Source: JAMXLO01 sp963794185
GTDB taxonomy: Bacteria > Pseudomonadota > Alphaproteobacteria > Acetobacterales > Acetobacteraceae
Direction of reading: 5' to 3'
Assembly: GCA_963794185.1 (NCBI GenBank)
Contig: CAWCDM010000072.1
Coordinates: 1-64,000 of the forward strand
DNA: 64,000 bases
Under the pieces are notes generated by a model, which had not been told where the DNA came from, did no database searches, and saw only the letters and a list, made by a program, of their open reading frames with translations. Shown here piece after piece: positions 55,750 through 64,000 of the stretch. Both the position numbers and the translations under genes were made by a program. The stretch's first letter is position 1; every line of letters starts with the position of its first letter.

Positions 55750-55837
55750 AGTTGGCGGCCCGGCGATTTCAGTCACAATGACGATGCTTTGGCGTTCCTC
55801 ACGACGGCCGTGAGTGTGACTTTCTTGCCCTCTCGCA

Positions 55838-56434
55838 ATGAGTGGCGGAGGTTATACGCCAGCGTTGTCCCCTTATAATCCGAAGCAGAGGGCGCGCTTC
55901 GGGTTCACCGTGCTCGGCGGGATCGCGGCTGTGGCCGCCGGCTTCGTGCTATGGCCGAGTTGGGAACCGCAGCGCCTGGGGCAGGAGGCGCGCGCCGCGA
56001 TCGGGGCGCACGGCGCGTATGCCGGTGCGGCGCTGGCGTTCCTCGCCGGCGATGGTTCCGTCGGCACGGTGGATGCGGCGCGACGCGCGGCCGGCTTGGC
56101 GTGCAACAGCCTGGAGGCCTCGATCAGCCGTGGGCTGAGCGAGCCCGGCACAGCGGGACGCGACCGCCTGGAGGCGGCGCTGGTGATCAACGCCGCACTG
56201 CGCCGCTGCGCCGGACGCCTGTCGGTGATGCAGCGCGGTCCGGGGTTGCGCACCGCGCTGACGCCGGACGCATTCGCCGCGTGGCACGACTGGATCGCCG
56301 GCAAGATGCGTGCGTTGGCGGTGGGCGAAACCGTGCTGCCGCCGCGACCGGCCACCAAGGAGGTCGATTCCCTGGTGCGCATCGCCCGGCAGATCGAACT
56401 GATGGCAGGAGCGTTGGACCGGTTGGGCGGCTAG
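55838..56434 (+). CDS. C-terminal half of a FUSC-type membrane protein (probably truncated)
   Basis: One membrane span (FTVLGGIAAVAAGFVLWPSW) is followed by EPQRLGQEARAAIGAHGAYA and a helical tail with LEASISRGLSEPGTAGRDRL and EVDSLVRIARQIELMAGALD. This layout is that of the second half of fusaric-acid-resistance (FUSC) family transporters. The usual N-terminal membrane bundle and cytosolic domain are missing, and upstream there is only a repeat. It may be a decayed gene or a stand-alone half. The ATG at 55838 lacks a strong site. Confidence 0.55.
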   Translation: MSGGGYTPALSPYNPKQRARFGFTVLGGIAAVAAGFVLWPSWEPQRLGQEARAAIGAHGAYAGAALAFLAGDGSVGTVDAARRAAGLACNSLEASISRGLSEPGTAGRDRLEAALVINAALRRCAGRLSVMQRGPGLRTALTPDAFAAWHDWIAGKMRALAVGETVLPPRPATKEVDSLVRIARQIELMAGALDRLGG

Positions 56435-56465
56435 GATAACCTGCCGAGGGGCATGGGGGCGGGGG

Positions 56466-57011
56466 ATGAGCGACGAACCGGCGGCGTGGATCGCTGTCAT
56501 CGAGGAGCGTGTGCGGCGCAACGCCGGGCGTGCGATGTTCGCCGCGCGGTGGATCATGGCGCCGATCTACCTCGGCCTGCTCGTGGCACTCGCGCTGATC
56601 GTCGTGAAGTTCGTGCAGAAGCTGGTGCAGGCCGTGCCGAATTTGCTGGAGGCATCCAGCAACGAGGTCATCTTCAACGTCCTGACCCTGGTCGATCTCT
56701 CACTGGTCGCGAACCTTGTGGTGATCGTGATCTTCGCTGGATGGGAGAACTTCGTCGGCCGCGTGCTGACCGTGCAGTCCGGCGAGCGGCCGGAATGGCT
56801 GGGCGCTCTCGACTTCAGCGCGTTGAAGCTCCGGCTCGTCGCCTCCGTTGCAGTGATTGCCGCGGTGCTGATCCTCGAGACCTTCGTGCATGTGGACGAG
56901 GTGCGGCCCATGCAGGCGGCGTTGCAGCTTGCCATCCTGCTCGGCATCGGGCTGCTTGGGGTTCTGCTCGCATTGATGGATCGTCTGAGCGAGAGCCACG
57001 GAGGCAAATGA
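56466..57011 (+). CDS. YqhA/UPF0114 family membrane protein
   Basis: The 181-aa protein matches the UPF0114 (YqhA) family, of unknown function: RWIMAPIYLGLLVALALIVV, NEVIFNVLTLVDLSLVANLV, VVIVIFAGWENFVGRVL and a final pair of spans around LQLAILLGIGLLGVLLALMD. Four membrane helices are expected. It starts 31 bases after the FUSC-like ORF and lies 4 bases before the LLM gene, so these are likely one transcript. Confidence 0.87.
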   Translation: MSDEPAAWIAVIEERVRRNAGRAMFAARWIMAPIYLGLLVALALIVVKFVQKLVQAVPNLLEASSNEVIFNVLTLVDLSLVANLVVIVIFAGWENFVGRVLTVQSGERPEWLGALDFSALKLRLVASVAVIAAVLILETFVHVDEVRPMQAALQLAILLGIGLLGVLLALMDRLSESHGGK

Positions 57012-57015
57012 TCCA

Positions 57016-58074
57016 ATGCAGGTCGGCATCCAGTTCTTCCCCGATATCGGGCCGGAGGTAAAATCGGCCCGCGACTACTGGCAGGAAGCGCTGTGCCTGG
57101 TCGGGCTGTGCGATCGCTACGGCTACACGCATGTCCGCACGGTGGAGCACTATTTCCACCCCTATGGCGGCTACAGCCCGAACCCCGTGGTGTTCCTCGC
57201 CGCCGCCGCGCAGGTGACGAAGCATGCGCGGCTGGTCACGGGCGCGGTGCTGCCCGCGTTCAACAATCCGCTCAAGCTTGCCGGCGAGCTGGCGATGCTG
57301 GACGCGCTGTGCAACGGCCGCCTCGACATCGGCTTTGCCCGCGCCTTTCTGCCGCACGAATTTGCCCGGTTCGGCGTGAAGCTCGATGAAAGCCGGGCGC
57401 GCTTCGAGGAGGGCATGGAGCAGGTGCGGCTTCTGCTCGAGCAGGAGAATGTCACCGCGGAAGGGCGTTTCCACAGTTTCCGCAACGTTACGTCGCTGCC
57501 GCGGCCGACGCAGACGCCGCGACCGCCGTTCTATGTCGCGGCGCTTTCGACCAGGGAATTGTTCGAACGCGCCGGCGCGGGGGGTCACGGCATCATGGCG
57601 ATCCCGATGGCCGGCGGCGCGATGGCCGAACTGATCGGCGCCTACCGCGAAGCGTGGCAGCGTGCCGGTCATCCGGGGCGCGGGACGGTGATGCTGGCAT
57701 TTCACATGTTCTGCCACGAGGATCAGGTCGCGGCCGAGCGCATCGCACGCGAGCCGCTGAACCGCTATCTGCGTTCGCTGGTCGGGGCGGCGTCGGACTG
57801 GATGACCGGCGAAACGTCGGCCGACTATCCCGGCTACGACAAGGTCATTGCCGCCTTGGCGCAGGAGGACTTCGACACGCAGGTCGCCAAGTGCGCTGCG
57901 TGGGTAGGGACGCCGCAGCGCATTCTCGACACAGTTGCCATGTACCGTCGACAGATCGGCGATTTCGAGATCGCCTCGGTGCAGGTGAATTTCAACGACG
58001 TCTCGCTGGTGGATGCGACAGCGTCGATGCGACTGTTTGGCGAGAAGGTGCTGCCTCGGCTGCCGCGGCTTTAG
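57016..58074 (+). CDS. LLM-class flavin-dependent oxidoreductase
   Basis: This is a luciferase-like TIM-barrel enzyme (352 aa), probably using FMNH2 or F420 to oxidise an organic substrate. GIQFFPDIGPEVKSARDYWQ, TVEHYFHPYGGYSPNPVVFL, GRLDIGFARAFLPHEFARFG and AGGHGIMAIPMAGGAMAELI are typical. It starts 4 bases after the YqhA-like gene. The gene is convergent with the extradiol dioxygenase, separated by a family B repeat. The substrate is unknown. Confidence 0.88.
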   Translation: MQVGIQFFPDIGPEVKSARDYWQEALCLVGLCDRYGYTHVRTVEHYFHPYGGYSPNPVVFLAAAAQVTKHARLVTGAVLPAFNNPLKLAGELAMLDALCNGRLDIGFARAFLPHEFARFGVKLDESRARFEEGMEQVRLLLEQENVTAEGRFHSFRNVTSLPRPTQTPRPPFYVAALSTRELFERAGAGGHGIMAIPMAGGAMAELIGAYREAWQRAGHPGRGTVMLAFHMFCHEDQVAAERIAREPLNRYLRSLVGAASDWMTGETSADYPGYDKVIAALAQEDFDTQVAKCAAWVGTPQRILDTVAMYRRQIGDFEIASVQVNFNDVSLVDATASMRLFGEKVLPRLPRL

Positions 58075-58110
58075 TACGAAATCCGAACATTGGCCGCAGC
58101 GGCCCAAAGT

Positions 58111-58217
58111 TCTCCCCCTCCCCTTGCGGGAGGGGGTTGGGGGGAGGGGTGCGTTCCCCACCGGCCCGGCGCGCGAGGACCCCTCCCCCTTGCCCCCTCC
58201 CGCAAGGGGAGGGGGAG
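58111..58217. repeat. Family B paired palindromic repeat, copy 4
   Basis: TCTCCCCCTCCCCTTGCGGG and its inverted match flank a 30-base spacer. It fills the gap between two convergent genes and could end both transcripts. Confidence 0.8.
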
Positions 58218-58236
58218 TGTGCTGCTACGGCTCTTA

Positions 58237-59307
58237 TCACCCCGGATAGGACACGAAGCACTTCTCCGACATGAAGACATGGGTCTCCACGTAGTCGTGC
58301 ACCACCGGCTTGCGGTCGAGCGTTTCCATCGCGCCCATCAGCGCCATCCAGTTCAGCATCTCGTGCTGGCCCGCCTGTTCCATCTGCTGCAGCGGACGCT
58401 TGCGCCAATACGCGTAATCGGCCTGCGACAGCGCATCGAACATCTTCCGGTCCGCCGCATGGTCGGGCCAGAGATAGCCGTTGGTCGGCGACAGGAAGCA
58501 ATGCGACCAGCTCGACGACGCGATCAGCGCCACGCGCCACGGCGATGCCGCGAAAACCTCGGCGACGGCGCGGCCGACATCCATGCAACGCCAGGGCTGC
58601 GGGGCCGGCGGATCGGGCAGCTCGCCGTCGTCGCGCGGCGGCAGGAACAGTGCGGCCATACCGCCCTTCGCATGGATCAGGTTGCGTCCGTAGCAGTTGA
58701 TGGCGAACGGAATGACCGGCCAGGGGAAGCCGCGCCGATCCCAGTCGAGATACAGCAACGTGTTGGTGAAGGCGTGCGCCAAGCCGTCCATGTGCAGCGT
58801 CTTGTAGGCGTAGGCCATGTCGACGCCGCGCTCGATCAGTCCGCTGGCCAGATGTTTCGCGGCGTTGCGCGCACCGTGCAGCTTCATCGCCCACTCCGCC
58901 GGTTCGTTCCAGCGGTTGGTCTTGGCGGCGCCATTGCCGGTGTGCCAGGGCTTCAGCTCGAAGTCATCGTCAAGGCCCATGACGCAGAACGCGGGAATAA
59001 TGTCCTCGCGGAAATTCTCGTACTGGTCGTCGCCCCAGATCAGCACGACGTCCGGGTTGAAATCGTCGAGTTCCTTGCGGATCGCCCGGAAGTCGTCGGC
59101 CATGCGCGCGCCGTAACGCCGCGCCGAGGACACGCCCGCGTCGTTGCCGAGTTCGGCCAGCAATTCGCGGGGCCAGTTCGCGCGATCCTTGTAGTGCGCG
59201 GGAACGTTTGGCGCGGTGAGCAGATGATGGAAACCGGCAGGAAGTCGCTCGTCTGGCAATGTCAGGCCGGGATAGTGCGTGCAGCCCAATCCAATGATCT
59301 CGCCCAT
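58237..59307 (-). CDS. Class III extradiol ring-cleavage dioxygenase (LigB family)
   Basis: The LigB fold binds Fe(II) and opens catecholic rings. The N-terminal GLGCTHYPGLTLPDE carries the first metal histidine; further marks are VVLIWGDDQYENFREDIIPA (conserved D and E), AINCYGRNLIHAKGG and ALIASSSWSHCFLSPTNGYL. The length of 356 aa is on the long side for LigB-type subunits, which may reflect an additional C-terminal part. No partner LigA gene is near. The substrate is unknown. Confidence 0.83.
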   Translation of the reverse strand: MGEIIGLGCTHYPGLTLPDERLPAGFHHLLTAPNVPAHYKDRANWPRELLAELGNDAGVSSARRYGARMADDFRAIRKELDDFNPDVVLIWGDDQYENFREDIIPAFCVMGLDDDFELKPWHTGNGAAKTNRWNEPAEWAMKLHGARNAAKHLASGLIERGVDMAYAYKTLHMDGLAHAFTNTLLYLDWDRRGFPWPVIPFAINCYGRNLIHAKGGMAALFLPPRDDGELPDPPAPQPWRCMDVGRAVAEVFAASPWRVALIASSSWSHCFLSPTNGYLWPDHAADRKMFDALSQADYAYWRKRPLQQMEQAGQHEMLNWMALMGAMETLDRKPVVHDYVETHVFMSEKCFVSYPG

Positions 59308-59395
59308 GTCCTGGTTCCTTCCCGCCTTGTGGTACGTCCCTCCGCGGCGCCGACGGTAGGAGCCGGCGGGCGCTGAAGCAACGGCGGCGCGGTGG

Positions 59396-60583
59396 TCACA
59401 TCGTCAGTGCACCGTCGCGTGCCACGACGCGTCCGCCGGCGACAACGAGACGGCGGGGCGGGGCCGCAGCCACGGCCTCGGCAATCGTTTCGGCCGCCAC
59501 CACCACAAGGTCCGCGCGGTCGCCCGGCGCCAGCCCATAGCCGGCGAAACCGCACCCGCGCGCGGCCTGCGTGGTGATGCAATCAAGCGCCCACGCGAGT
59601 TCGTCGTCCCGGCGCAGCGCGTAGCGCAATCCGATATGCATGGCGCGATCCAGCATGTCGGGCCTGGCATAGGGGGTCCAGGTATCGCGGATGCCGTCGT
59701 TGCCGCCGAATACGGTAACCCCGCGGCCCGGCAGACCGCAAGCGGCGGCACCGGACTGCTTGCCGGCGCGGTGGTGGCGATCGCCACCTGCAGCGCGGCC
59801 ATTCGCTCGAGCAGCGCGTCGCGGTCGCGGTCGGCAACAGCGCCGAGACAGAAGCCGTGACTGATCACCACCTTGCCCTGCATGCCGAGGGCGGCGGTCC
59901 GTTCGAGGATCAGGTCGAGCGAGAAGGCGCCCATCTCGCCCGGCTCGTGCAGGTGGATGTCGATCGGCTTGCCGTGGCGCGTCGCCAGTGCGAACAGCGC
60001 ATCGAGGCAGCGCACCGGATCGCGGTCGATGGCGCAAGGATCGATCCCGCCCACGACATCGGCGCCATCCAGCAGTGCAGCATCCATCAGCGCCTCGGTT
60101 CCCGCGCGGTTTGTCAGGCCGGATTGGGGAAACGCGACGATCTGCATGTCGATCGCATCGGCGAGCGCGTCGCGCGTCCGCATCGTCGCATGGACATGCG
60201 CGAGCCCGATCTCGGTGTCGATGTCGGCGTGCGTGCGGATGCGCGTGGTGCCATTGGCCAGGAAGGCACGCGCCAGCGCCAGCGACCGTGCCGCGGCGTC
60301 GTGATTTGAGACGCCACGCCAGGCGCGTTCGTTCTCGATCCGGTCGAGACGGGTGGGCCCGACCTCGTTGCGGTACCAGGTCCCCGCCCCAGACGGTCTT
60401 GTCCAGGTGGGTGTGGCCTTCGATAAGACCGGGCAACAGGAGTGCGCCGGCCGCATCCTCCACTGCGGTGCCCGACGGCACGACAAGATCCGGTCCGATC
60501 GCGCCGATCCGGCCGTCATGCACCAGGACATCCGCAGATGCTGCGCCGAGCGGCCGGACGTTACGGATCAGCAGATCAGGCAT
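59396..60583 (-). pseudogene. Cytosine-deaminase-like amidohydrolase, two compensating frameshifts
   Basis: This protein resembles CodA/AtzC-type deaminases. From ATG 60583: MPDLLIRNVRPLGAASADVL, the metal site LIEGHTHLDKTVWGG, then a shift at a CCCC run (60382-60385). The middle frame gives DRIENERAWRGVSNHDAAAR, IDIHLHEPGEMGAFSLDLIL and VVISHGFCLGAVADRDRDAL. A second shift at CCCC (59719-59722) returns to the first frame for VTVFGGNDGIRDTWTPYARP (catalytic Asp) and RADLVVVAAETIAEAVA. One insertion and one deletion in homopolymers leave the length unchanged (395 aa), which argues for sequencing errors. Confidence 0.85.
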
Positions 60584-60632
60584 TCGACGCCCCGAATATG
60601 ACTGATGCGGCAGCATGGCAGTCGGTTGGAGA

Positions 60633-61190
60633 CTAGGCCACCGCGAGGCGCGGCCAGATCTGCTGCCACCTCTTGCCTGCGATCCGCTCGTGGAACACCG
60701 CGATGCGATCCGTGGCGAAGTGCTGCGTCGGCCGCAAGATGCATCCCAGCAGATCATCGAAGCCGTGGGCCGAGCAAAGCTCGATCGTGCCGTCGCGCGC
60801 CAGGCGTGCGGCTACGCAGGTTGCCGTCTCGGGCCAGCTGCGCATCGCGTCCAAGCAATTCAAATACGGCGCATCGCCGTTGCGAAGATGCATGCGCGCC
60901 TGATTCTTCACGGACCATCGCAGGCCGGCCAACAATTCGCCCAGCCGCTGTTCCAGTCCGCGGTCCTGCGCTTCGCTCGCGTGCGACGCATCGAACCAGA
61001 TCACGTCGACATCGGCGAGCGGCGTCGCGTCAGGGTAGGCATGCAGCATGTCCCAGACGGCGTTGCGCACGGCACCGGCGGCAATCCAGGCGTCAGGCAG
61101 ATCGAGCCGTGCCAGCGCATGCAGCATCGCCATCCGACCATGGGTGCGCTGAAGAGCGGCCCGGATCGTCGCCTGCTGCGTGTCGCTCAC
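60633..61190 (-). CDS. Nucleotidyltransferase family protein (NTP_transf_6 type)
   Basis: This 185-aa protein matches the small nucleotidyltransferase-like family PF06042, whose role is unknown. AWIAAGAVRNAVWDMLHAYP contains the G-[AG] motif, PLADVDVIWFDASHASEAQD the D-x-D metal pair, and APYLNCLDAMRSWPETATCV the conserved tail. The GTG at 61190 overlaps the GNAT stop (GTGA), so translation is coupled. It is the last of the three-gene leftward operon. Confidence 0.83.
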   Translation of the reverse strand: MSDTQQATIRAALQRTHGRMAMLHALARLDLPDAWIAAGAVRNAVWDMLHAYPDATPLADVDVIWFDASHASEAQDRGLEQRLGELLAGLRWSVKNQARMHLRNGDAPYLNCLDAMRSWPETATCVAARLARDGTIELCSAHGFDDLLGCILRPTQHFATDRIAVFHERIAGKRWQQIWPRLAVA

Positions 61191-61714
61191 CACGTTGCAG
61201 CGTAGCAGGCGCAGTCGCGCGGGACATCGGCAATGTTCGGATGCATGGCCCAGCGGCGCAGGACGCCCTCGAAGACCAGGCCGGCCTTCTCCATCACGCG
61301 GGCCGATGCACGATTGTCGATGTCGCAGACGGCCCACACGCGACGAATGCGCGGCGTGGTGCGAGCCCACGCGACCGCGGCCGACAGCGCCTCGGTCATC
61401 AGTCCGCGACCCCAGTAGATGCGGCCCAGCACATAGCCGACGTCCATGCGATGCGCTTCGAAGCGCGCCTCGAACGTGCCGATCAGCCGATCCGGGTCGG
61501 CACGCTCTGCCAGCGCGAGCACCTGCCGGCGGCCTTGCGCCACGAATGGTTCCATCGTGGCGAGATAACGCTCCACGTCCGACATGTCGCTATTCACCCG
61601 CCACGTCATATAGCGTGCCACCAGCGGGTCGGCGCCGTACGCTGAGAAGATCGCGGCAGCATCGGCGATGCCGACGGGCCGGCTGGTGAGCCGCGCCGTG
61701 TGCAACGCGATCAT
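61187..61714 (-). CDS. GNAT family N-acetyltransferase (RimJ/RimL-like)
   Basis: The 175-aa acyl-CoA-dependent acetyltransferase has the GNAT core: DVGYVLGRIYWGRGLMTEAL (acetyl-CoA loop region Q/R-x-x-G-x-G/A variant), RVWAVCDIDNRASARVMEKA and GLVFEGVLRRWAMHPNIADV. The target could be a ribosomal protein N-terminus or a small amine. Its ATG overlaps the stop of the dehydratase gene (ATGA) and its stop overlaps the next start. Confidence 0.9.
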   Translation of the reverse strand: MIALHTARLTSRPVGIADAAAIFSAYGADPLVARYMTWRVNSDMSDVERYLATMEPFVAQGRRQVLALAERADPDRLIGTFEARFEAHRMDVGYVLGRIYWGRGLMTEALSAAVAWARTTPRIRRVWAVCDIDNRASARVMEKAGLVFEGVLRRWAMHPNIADVPRDCACYAATW

Positions 61715-62665
61715 CCCAGAACCCAGCTGCGGAACAACGCGAGGTCGATGTTGCCGCCGGTGATGACCACGCCGGCCCGCTTGCCCGCCATGCGCGCGCG
61801 CTCCTGCAACAGCGCGGCGAGGGGGGCTGCGCCGGCGCCTTCCACAAGATTGTGCGTGTCGGTCCAGTAGGCACGGATCGCGTCTGCAATCTCGTCATCC
61901 GTCACGGTCACGATGCGTGCCGCGCCGGCGCGGATGATGGCGAACGCGTCGGGATCCGGCTGCCGCACGGCGATGCCATCGGCATGCGTCTGCGCCCGGT
62001 TCAGCGCCACCACGCGACCTTCGGCAAACGAGCGAGCGTAGGCGGGCGCACCTGTGCTCTGCACGCCGATGATCTCGGTCGTGAGACCCAGCAGATCGCG
62101 CGTTCGGATTGCGCCGCAGATGCCCGAGCCGAGGCCGATCGGGACGTACAGCGCATCGAGCGGCGGCGCCGCGCGGAACAGTTCGAGCGAGTAAGTGGCG
62201 ACGCCCTTCACCAGGTCGGGCGCAAAGGACGGCGCGAACTCCAGGCCGTCGGATGCCGCGAGTTCGTGCCGCCTCCTCGCGCGCCATCTCGAAATCGTCG
62301 CCATGCTCGACCAGTCGTGCGCCGAACGCGTGCATCGCCGCATTCTTCTCCACACTGTTGCCGTGCGGCACAACGACCACGACCGGGACGCCGTAGCGCC
62401 GACCGGCCCACGCGAGCGACTGACCATGGTTGCCGCGCGTCGCCGACACGATGCCGCGCACCTGCGGCCGTTCGCGGCGCAGACGCTCGGCATAGATCAG
62501 TCCGCCGCGCAGCTTGAAAGCCCCGGTCGGTGTATGGTTCTCGTGCTTCACCCACACCTCTGCGCCGCTGCGCTCGGCCAGCAGCGGCCATGCGTACTGC
62601 GGCGTGCCGGGGAAGCTTTCGTGCACGAGCGACAACGCGGCATCGAGTTCCGTCAGCGAGAACAT
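61711..62665 (-). pseudogene. Threonine/serine dehydratase (PLP fold II), one frameshift
   Basis: The enzyme deaminates threonine or serine with PLP. The first frame reads MFSLTELDAALSLVHESFPG, the PLP lysine in TPTGAFKLRGG, and ATRGNHGQSLAWAGRRYGVP. After FEMAREEAAR an extra base at a TT pair (62263-62264) shifts it. The second frame continues SDGLEFAPSFAPDLVKGVAT, YVPIGLGSGICGAIRTRDLL and VVITGGNIDLALFRSWVLG. The corrected length is about 317 aa, a biodegradative-type enzyme without the regulatory ACT domain. A single indel suggests a sequence error. Confidence 0.85.
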
Positions 62666-62713
62666 GGGGAACTGCCCAGGCTGGATGAGTAGGAGCTGGT
62701 CGTGACGACGAAC

Positions 62714-62750
62714 GGGCTGCCACCGGAGGGATCGCCTCCAGCAGCAGCCC
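62714..62750 (-). terminator. Candidate terminator hairpin after the first cold-shock gene
   Basis: GGGCTGC pairs with GCAGCCC and an inner GGAGG with CCTCC, giving a two-step stem 31 bases after the cold-shock stop. No strong U-run follows, so efficiency is uncertain. Confidence 0.45.
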
Positions 62751-62780
62751 GCTGCGTCATTCAGAACTTTGGACTTGCCG

Positions 62781-62984
62781 TCAGGCGAGCCTGAGATTGG
62801 TGGCCGCGGCCTTGCCGCGTTCCATCGCCACCTCGTAGTTCACCGCCTGGCCATCATTGAGGCCTTTCAGACCCGCGGCCTGGACGGCGGTGATATGGAC
62901 GAACACGTCCTTTCCGCCATCCTGCGGCATGATGAAGCCGTAGCCCTTCGTTGCATTGAACCATTTGACGGTTCCGACAGCCAT
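62781..62984 (-). CDS. Cold-shock protein (CspA family), distal copy
   Basis: This is a single cold-shock domain of 67 aa that binds single-stranded RNA or DNA. MAVGTVKWFNATKGYGFIMP carries RNP1 and DVFVHITAVQAAGLKGLNDG RNP2. ATG 62984 lies 8 bases after AAGGAG; a longer GTG start at 62993 would overlap that site. It differs from the other copy at few positions (AT versus TT after FN, Y versus F in RNP1), so this is a tandem duplication. Confidence 0.95.
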   Translation of the reverse strand: MAVGTVKWFNATKGYGFIMPQDGGKDVFVHITAVQAAGLKGLNDGQAVNYEVAMERGKAAATNLRLA

Positions 62985-63064
62985 CGTCGTCACTCCTTCC
63001 GGTGCGCGTCCCCTATCGCGCTGGGGGGGAATGTCTGGACCAGGGCAGTTGGCGTGCAGCTGCC

Positions 63065-63268
63065 TCAGGCGAGCTTGAGATTTGTGGCAGCAGCCTTGCC
63101 ACGCTCCATCGCCACCTCGTAGCTGACCTTCTGGCCCTCATTGAGGCCGCGAAGGCCCGCCGCCTGGACTGCTGTTATGTGGACAAACACATCCTTGCCG
63201 CCGTCTTGCGGCATGATGAAGCCGAAGCCCTTGGTCGTGTTGAACCACTTGACTGTGCCGATAGCCAT
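63065..63268 (-). CDS. Cold-shock protein (CspA family), proximal copy
   Basis: The 67-aa cold-shock domain reads MAIGTVKWFNTTKGFGFIMP and DVFVHITAVQAAGLRGLNEG. ATG 63268 has GGAGAAGACGCAGACG upstream with a longer-than-usual spacing, which may matter for temperature control. An 80-base spacer separates it from the second copy. The shared C-terminal AMERGKAAATNL shows recent duplication. Confidence 0.95.
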   Translation of the reverse strand: MAIGTVKWFNTTKGFGFIMPQDGGKDVFVHITAVQAAGLRGLNEGQKVSYEVAMERGKAAATNLKLA

Positions 63269-63625
63269 CGTCTGCGTCTTCTCCGTCTGATGCACTACGC
63301 AACAGCGCGCAATGCTGATAGACAACCGGCCCTTTGGACGTCTTGGGGGCACCCGATTGGACGGAGGCGCAGCAAGCCAAGCCAAAATGCGATTGCGTGC
63401 ATTAGTTGGCACAGAAATATTGGCACCTGTCAATCACGGTCGCGCGACATTGAGAACATCTGTGCAGCTTCGCGCAGATTATCGAGAACGGTCGAAAAAA
63501 TGTGGAAAGTTCCGCTTCCGGTCGCCATCGCCGCGAAATCGAGGATGGCGACCGGAGGGGATGACGACCAGAACGGAAGGCCTGCCGCAACTGACGTGGT
63601 TGATGCGCTGCGAAAGCCTAAAGCG
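63269..63625 (-). promoter_or_regulatory. Leader and promoter region of the cold-shock pair
   Basis: No gene is supported in these 357 bases. A TTGACA hexamer at 63433-63428 on the minus strand could be a -35 element, but no good -10 lies at the right distance. If used, it would give an untranslated leader of more than 130 bases, which is typical of cold-shock genes. The remaining part is moderately AT-rich for this window. Confidence 0.35.
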
Positions 63626-64000
63626 TCAAAACCCGCTGCGCGCGGCGCGCGATGTCATCGCACGTGCGAACTCTCCGCCCGCGGCGATGGCGCGTCGGCC
63701 CGCGGCCAATTCAGGATGATAGAGATGCCAGACGTGAATCATCTCCGGCCAGATCTGCAGGTCCACCGCAACGTCCGCGGCGCCGGCAATCCGCGCGAGG
63801 CGAATCGCATCATCCAGCAATGTCTCCGCCGCACCGACCTGGATGAGCAACGGCGCAAGCCCTCGCAGGTCACCATAAATCGGCGCGGCCAGCGGCGAGC
63901 GTGGATCGGCGCCATGCAGATAAAGCTTCGCCATGTCGAGGATGCCGGCCTGCTGCACGGTCGGATCGGTGGCGGCCTTGCTGATCATGCTCTCGCCGAT
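63626..64000 (-). CDS. Alpha/beta hydrolase-fold esterase, C-terminal part (runs off right edge)
   Basis: The C-terminal 124 residues of an HSL-type esterase or lipase are visible. DPRSPLAAPIYGDLRGLAPL and LIQVGAAETLLDDAIRLARI contain the acid region (Asp in ETLLDDA), and VDLQIWPEMIHVWHLYHPEL the catalytic histidine. The nucleophile part lies beyond 64000, and the frame is open to the edge, so the internal ATG at 63988 is not the start. Confidence 0.85.
   Translation of the reverse strand: MGESMISKAATDPTVQQAGILDMAKLYLHGADPRSPLAAPIYGDLRGLAPLLIQVGAAETLLDDAIRLARIAGAADVAVDLQIWPEMIHVWHLYHPELAAGRRAIAAGGEFARAMTSRAARSGF

Overview
The window is a GC-rich alphaproteobacterial chromosome segment. Gene content and protein style (RpoB, L7/L12, SufE, CcmAB, paired LivGF-LivHM, ethanolamine lyase, many class-wide metabolic enzymes) suggest Rhodospirillales, probably Acetobacteraceae; this is an inference, since no rRNA or marker phylogeny can be run here.

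Layout. 0-4.3 kb: rpoB (N-terminal 544 codons), rplL, rplJ, rplA, rplK, all leftward, with hairpin-rich leaders. 4.5-10.5 kb: eutBC (ethanolamine ammonia-lyase), a membrane protein, an enolase-superfamily enzyme, PrpF plus a coupled small ORF. 10.8-16 kb: a leftward branched-chain-amino-acid-type ABC operon livG-livF-livK-livH-(haloacid dehalogenase)-livM. 16-33.2 kb: amidohydrolase, chromate transporter, GFA protein, a carboxymuconolactone decarboxylase-like protein, FAD oxidoreductase, a very large membrane-embedded patatin, ribokinase, hybrid histidine kinase, LeuCD-like dehydratase, exonuclease III, an atypical pyruvate kinase. 33.3-41 kb: an accessory, decayed zone. It starts at tRNA-Gly(TCC), whose 3' half is duplicated 2.0 kb further on, and holds broken genes (cytochrome P460, an isochorismatase fragment, SDR, a formate/nitrite transporter fused to the tail of a flavoreductase), two small secreted proteins sharing a motif, a 28-aa membrane ORF between two terminators, and a transposase scar. 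41-42 kb: tRNA-Trp-secE-nusG, rightward. 42-52.7 kb: MFS transporter, SufE, decarboxylase-like amidohydrolase, aldo/keto reductase, cupin plus RuBisCO-like protein, two Hsp20 genes behind a CIRCE operator, glycogen phosphorylase, CcmBA. 52.9-64 kb: aconitase, membrane proteins, LLM oxidoreductase, class III extradiol dioxygenase, cytosine-deaminase-like amidohydrolase, nucleotidyltransferase-GNAT-threonine dehydratase operon, two cold-shock genes and a truncated alpha/beta hydrolase at the edge.

Main points of interest. (1) secE-nusG and rplKAJL-rpoB, normally one cluster, lie about 37 kb apart in opposite directions, exactly as one inversion would leave them. (2) Two families of long paired palindromes (three and four copies) recur between genes, in two cases splitting normally tight gene pairs. 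(3) At least six otherwise intact genes, including aconitase, carry single-base indels in or near short repeats. That pattern points to residual assembly errors, whereas the 33-41 kb zone shows real decay. (4) A tRNA-bounded island remnant, a CIRCE-controlled hsp20 pair, a cupin-RLP pair and a membrane-split patatin are the best biological leads. No CRISPR array, prophage or clear defence system was seen.
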